8,432 nucleotides of DNA from Candidatus Iainarchaeum sp. (GTDB lineage: Archaea; Iainarchaeota; Iainarchaeia; Iainarchaeales; Iainarchaeaceae). Numbering within the stretch: the stretch's first letter is position 1; every line of letters begins with the position of its first letter. This document shows, in pieces, positions 6,644 through 8,432 of the stretch. The notes under the pieces were generated by a model. That model was not told the origin of the DNA, searched no databases, and was given only the letters and a program-made list of their open reading frames with translations. Made by a program: the position numbers and the translations under genes. The stretch is from contig DUGC01000095.1 of NCBI GenBank assembly GCA_013331625.1, forward strand, positions 1 to 8,432, read 5' to 3'.

Positions 6644-7696
6644 CTAGATCACGACCCCGATCTTCTGCTTGTTCTCCTTGATTTCGGTGATTTCCCCGCA
6701 GTAGTTTTTCTGCATCATTTTCTTGACTTCCGCAAAGTCCTGCGTGATGCCAAGGACCCACATGAGCTTTATGTATGCGACCTCAGTTAGCATGTCATAT
6801 GCAGGTATGACTTTAATGTTCTCAAACCTGTAGCCCAGCTCGGGCCTGTAAATTTCGCTCCAATACGTGCCCATGGTGCACGCGCTGCTGACGACTACTA
6901 TCGCATTCCTGGAGTTTGCGTACTTTATTGCTTCCTCCATGCGGTTATCGGGCATTGGCAGGTTGCCTATTCCCACTCCCTCAAGGACCATGCCCTTCAC
7001 CCCGCTGTCAGCTGCCTCGATGATCCTGCGGGGGTCAAACCCGGGGTATGTCTTGAATATCCCGACATTTGTCTCGAGTTTTGAATAGAGCTTTGGCTGG
7101 GAATTGGACTTTTTGCGGAATTTGATATTATTATAATATATGAAGCGCTCGACTTTTGCAATAGGCTCTTCGCCTACGCTTTCAAAGGCGTCATATTCGG
7201 ATGCATTCACTTTCCTTGCCTTTGTCGCCCTTATAATTTTCTCATATGATACTATAACGGGCTCTGCGATGTTGCTGTTGCCCGCGCACATTATGGCTTC
7301 GCGCATGTTCCTCCTTGCATCAGTGTTGATCTGGGTAGGGTCGACAACTGCCCCCGTGAACACAATTGGCTTGTTGAGGTTCTGGATCAGGAAGGCGATC
7401 GCGCTTGCCATGTAAGCCATTGTGTTTGTGCCGCTGGTGACGACTATGCCGTCATATTCCTTGAGTTTATAGTAAATGAAATTTGCAAGGGTGAGCCAGT
7501 TTTCAGGCCTGATGTCTGAACTGTCGACACGGAACAGGTTTGATGTTTCAATCTCAAAGATATTCGAGATGCGGGGGATGATCTTTATTATTTCCTCCTG
7601 CGGCACCTCGCCGATTTTCAGCACATTTTCAACAGGTTTCGATCCTATTGTCCCGCCCGTGCCGATCACAAGGAGCTTTGGTTTGCGTTTTGCCAT
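6644..7696 (-). CDS. GatD/asparaginase-like paralogue with substituted catalytic Asp
   Basis: A 350-residue protein of the type I asparaginase/GatD amidohydrolase family, without the N-terminal barrel of GatD. In this numbering, GGTIGS at 14-19 supplies the nucleophile Thr16, and Lys162 lies in ATKARKVNASEYDAF. The second motif reads SGTNTM (88-93) instead of HGTDTM: Thr90 is kept, but the catalytic Asp is Asn91 and the preceding His is Ser. The Asn codon is AAC at 7426-7424. The rest of the fold is well preserved (FTGAVVD, VLEGVGIGN, SSACTMGTYW). It could be a weakened amidase, one with altered specificity, or a non-catalytic partner of GatD. It lies one base upstream of gatD on the same strand. 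The ATG at 7696 is favoured because TATAAAAA lies about 25 nt before it; an ATG at 7729 would add 11 residues and put that element inside the gene. Confidence 0.88.
   Translation of the reverse strand: MAKRKPKLLVIGTGGTIGSKPVENVLKIGEVPQEEIIKIIPRISNIFEIETSNLFRVDSSDIRPENWLTLANFIYYKLKEYDGIVVTSGTNTMAYMASAIAFLIQNLNKPIVFTGAVVDPTQINTDARRNMREAIMCAGNSNIAEPVIVSYEKIIRATKARKVNASEYDAFESVGEEPIAKVERFIYYNNIKFRKKSNSQPKLYSKLETNVGIFKTYPGFDPRRIIEAADSGVKGMVLEGVGIGNLPMPDNRMEEAIKYANSRNAIVVVSSACTMGTYWSEIYRPELGYRFENIKVIPAYDMLTEVAYIKLMWVLGITQDFAEVKKMMQKNYCGEITEIKENKQKIGVVI
6647..6652 (-). promoter_or_regulatory. Ribosome binding site of gatD
   Basis: On the minus strand this reads GTGATC, complementary to the archaeal 16S rRNA 3' end, 4 nt before the TTG at 6642. 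It lies in the last codons of the paralogue and decides the unusual TTG start of gatD. Confidence 0.6.
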
Positions 7697-7715
7697 GAAC
7701 CTATTGTCGAAGCGT

Positions 7716-7726
7716 CTTTTTATATT
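7716..7726. promoter_or_regulatory. Shared TATA element between divergent genes
   Basis: The stretch reads TATAAAAAG on the minus strand and CTTTTTATATT on the plus strand. Its centre (about 7721) is 25 nt from the paralogue ATG at 7696 and about 27 nt from the FBPase TTG at 7748. One quasi-symmetric TATA box could thus serve both directions, each giving a transcript with little or no leader. The leftward assignment is the stronger of the two, because the rightward gene also has a Shine-Dalgarno-like motif that would fall upstream of such a transcript. Confidence 0.5.
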
Positions 7727-7733
7727 CATTTAT

Positions 7734-7740
7734 GGTGATC
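7734..7740 (+). promoter_or_regulatory. Shine-Dalgarno-like GGTGATC before the FBPase gene
   Basis: GGTGATC is an exact match to the archaeal Shine-Dalgarno core, 7 nt before the TTG at 7748. It supports that TTG as the start rather than the GTG at 7760, which would be 19 nt away. It works only if transcription begins upstream of 7734, which conflicts with the TATA element at 7716-7726 acting rightward. Confidence 0.5.
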
Positions 7741-7747
7741 ATTCTAA

Positions 7748-8432
7748 TTGGTATTTGCGGTGCTGTTTGCTGACCATCTCAAGGCGCAAGGGGTTGATCG
7801 GGACCTGTCAAGGATTATGGCCATTTTGGCTGACAGGAGCAGGGCTGTGCAGAAGGCATTTTTTTCCCACAGCGGCGTTGCCCAGACAAAAAACATCCAT
7901 GGCGAGCAGCAGATGGAGCTTGACACTTATGCTGATTCTGTTTTCCTTCGTGCAATGGAAAAATCCCTGCTCGTGCGCACTGTTGCTTCCGAAGAACAGG
8001 ACGATATAGTCGAGATAGTAAAGGCAAAAGGGAGCTATGGGGTGACACTCGACCCGCTTGACGGCAGCTCGCTAATAAAAACCAACCTTGCAGTGGGCAC
8101 TATTGCGGGATTTTTCAATGAAGGGGATGTGATGGAGCGCGGGAGCCGCATGGACGCGGCAATGTACATACTCTACGGCCCTATTACATCACTTATCTAT
8201 ACTGCAAAAAACGGCGTCCATGAGTTCGTCATGTCCTCGTCTGGAAAATTCAAGCTCAGGAGGGAAAACATCACTATGCCTGACGGGAAAATTTACTGCC
8301 CCGGGGGCCTGCGGGCAGAGTGGCCGGAGAGGCATAAAGGCTTCATTAATGACCTCGAAAAGCAGGGCTACAAATTGCGCTTTTCAGGCGGGTTTGTTCC
8401 CGATTTCCAGCAGATTCTCAGTTATGGCGGGT
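7748..8432 (+). CDS. fbp: Class I fructose-1,6-bisphosphatase, N-terminal part (cut by window edge)
   Basis: The gluconeogenic phosphatase converting fructose 1,6-bisphosphate to fructose 6-phosphate; 228 residues are visible of an expected 300-330. The class I metal-site motifs are clear: ASEEQDD at 80-86 supplies the paired Glu residues, LDPLDGSS at 101-108 is the signature phosphatase motif, and NLAVGTI (113-119) follows it as in the family. YGPITSLIYT (143-152) is the core strand region. GGLRAEWPE (186-194) and LRFSGGFVPDFQQILSYGG (210-228) align with the substrate-binding part of class I enzymes, Arg211 matching the conserved Arg before the GS/GG turn. An in-frame TAA at 7745-7747 limits the start. 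TTG 7748 has a good Shine-Dalgarno match 7 nt upstream and GTG 7760 is an alternative. It is divergent from the GatD paralogue. Related phosphatases such as sedoheptulose-1,7-bisphosphatase share this fold and cannot be wholly excluded. Confidence 0.9.
   Translation, partial: MVFAVLFADHLKAQGVDRDLSRIMAILADRSRAVQKAFFSHSGVAQTKNIHGEQQMELDTYADSVFLRAMEKSLLVRTVASEEQDDIVEIVKAKGSYGVTLDPLDGSSLIKTNLAVGTIAGFFNEGDVMERGSRMDAAMYILYGPITSLIYTAKNGVHEFVMSSSGKFKLRRENITMPDGKIYCPGGLRAEWPERHKGFINDLEKQGYKLRFSGGFVPDFQQILSYGG

Noticed and set aside
7850..7870. Run of seven T residues as a possible frameshift site in fbp
   Set aside because: The frame reads Ala-Phe-Phe-Ser through it and continues into intact FBPase motifs without any shift.
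7744..8048. Two short leftward open frames opposite the FBPase gene
   Set aside because: The plus-strand frame here encodes clear class I FBPase motifs, so these are chance frames.

Overview
The window looks archaeal. It encodes both subunits of the archaea-specific GatDE Glu-tRNA(Gln) amidotransferase. Several starts also sit about 25 nt downstream of an AT-rich TATA-like element, which is the geometry of archaeal leaderless transcripts. The genes are tightly packed, some start at TTG or GTG, and three small genes are not tied to a known pathway. This would suit a small-genome (for example DPANN-like) or other uncultured archaeon, but the lineage is inferred from style only.

Layout, left to right. 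Positions 1-3612 hold a leftward run read in the order small winged-helix regulator, gatE, bifunctional NAD(P)H-hydrate repair enzyme (NnrE-NnrD fusion), and the first codons of another gene that leaves the window. The last junctions overlap or abut, so this is an operon, although gatE also has its own TATA-like element. Positions 3613-3851 form the largest gene-poor stretch. It holds two perfect inverted repeats, a perfect 10-bp palindrome and two divergent promoter-like elements. Positions 3852-4460 carry a rightward methyltransferase-like gene, which converges on an unrecognised 268-codon gene (4493-5299, leftward). That gene overlaps the end of gatD by 4 bp. gatD (5296-6642) is preceded by a GatD/asparaginase-like paralogue (6644-7696), with a single base between them. 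A class I fructose-1,6-bisphosphatase gene then runs rightward from 7748 and out of the window, divergent from the paralogue.

How the genes fit together: GatD releases ammonia from an amide donor and GatE uses it to convert Glu-tRNA(Gln) to Gln-tRNA(Gln). Here the two subunit genes are separated by about 1.9 kb containing a regulator, a methyltransferase-like gene and an orphan gene. The GatD paralogue keeps the catalytic Thr residues and Lys but has Asn where the family has the catalytic Asp. Nnr repairs damaged NAD(P)H and FBPase serves gluconeogenesis; neither has an obvious functional tie to tRNA amidation.

The most notable points are the substituted GatD paralogue beside an intact gatD, the structured leader of the small regulator, and the orphan gene coupled to gatD. 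I found no CRISPR array, tRNA, rRNA or insertion sequence.
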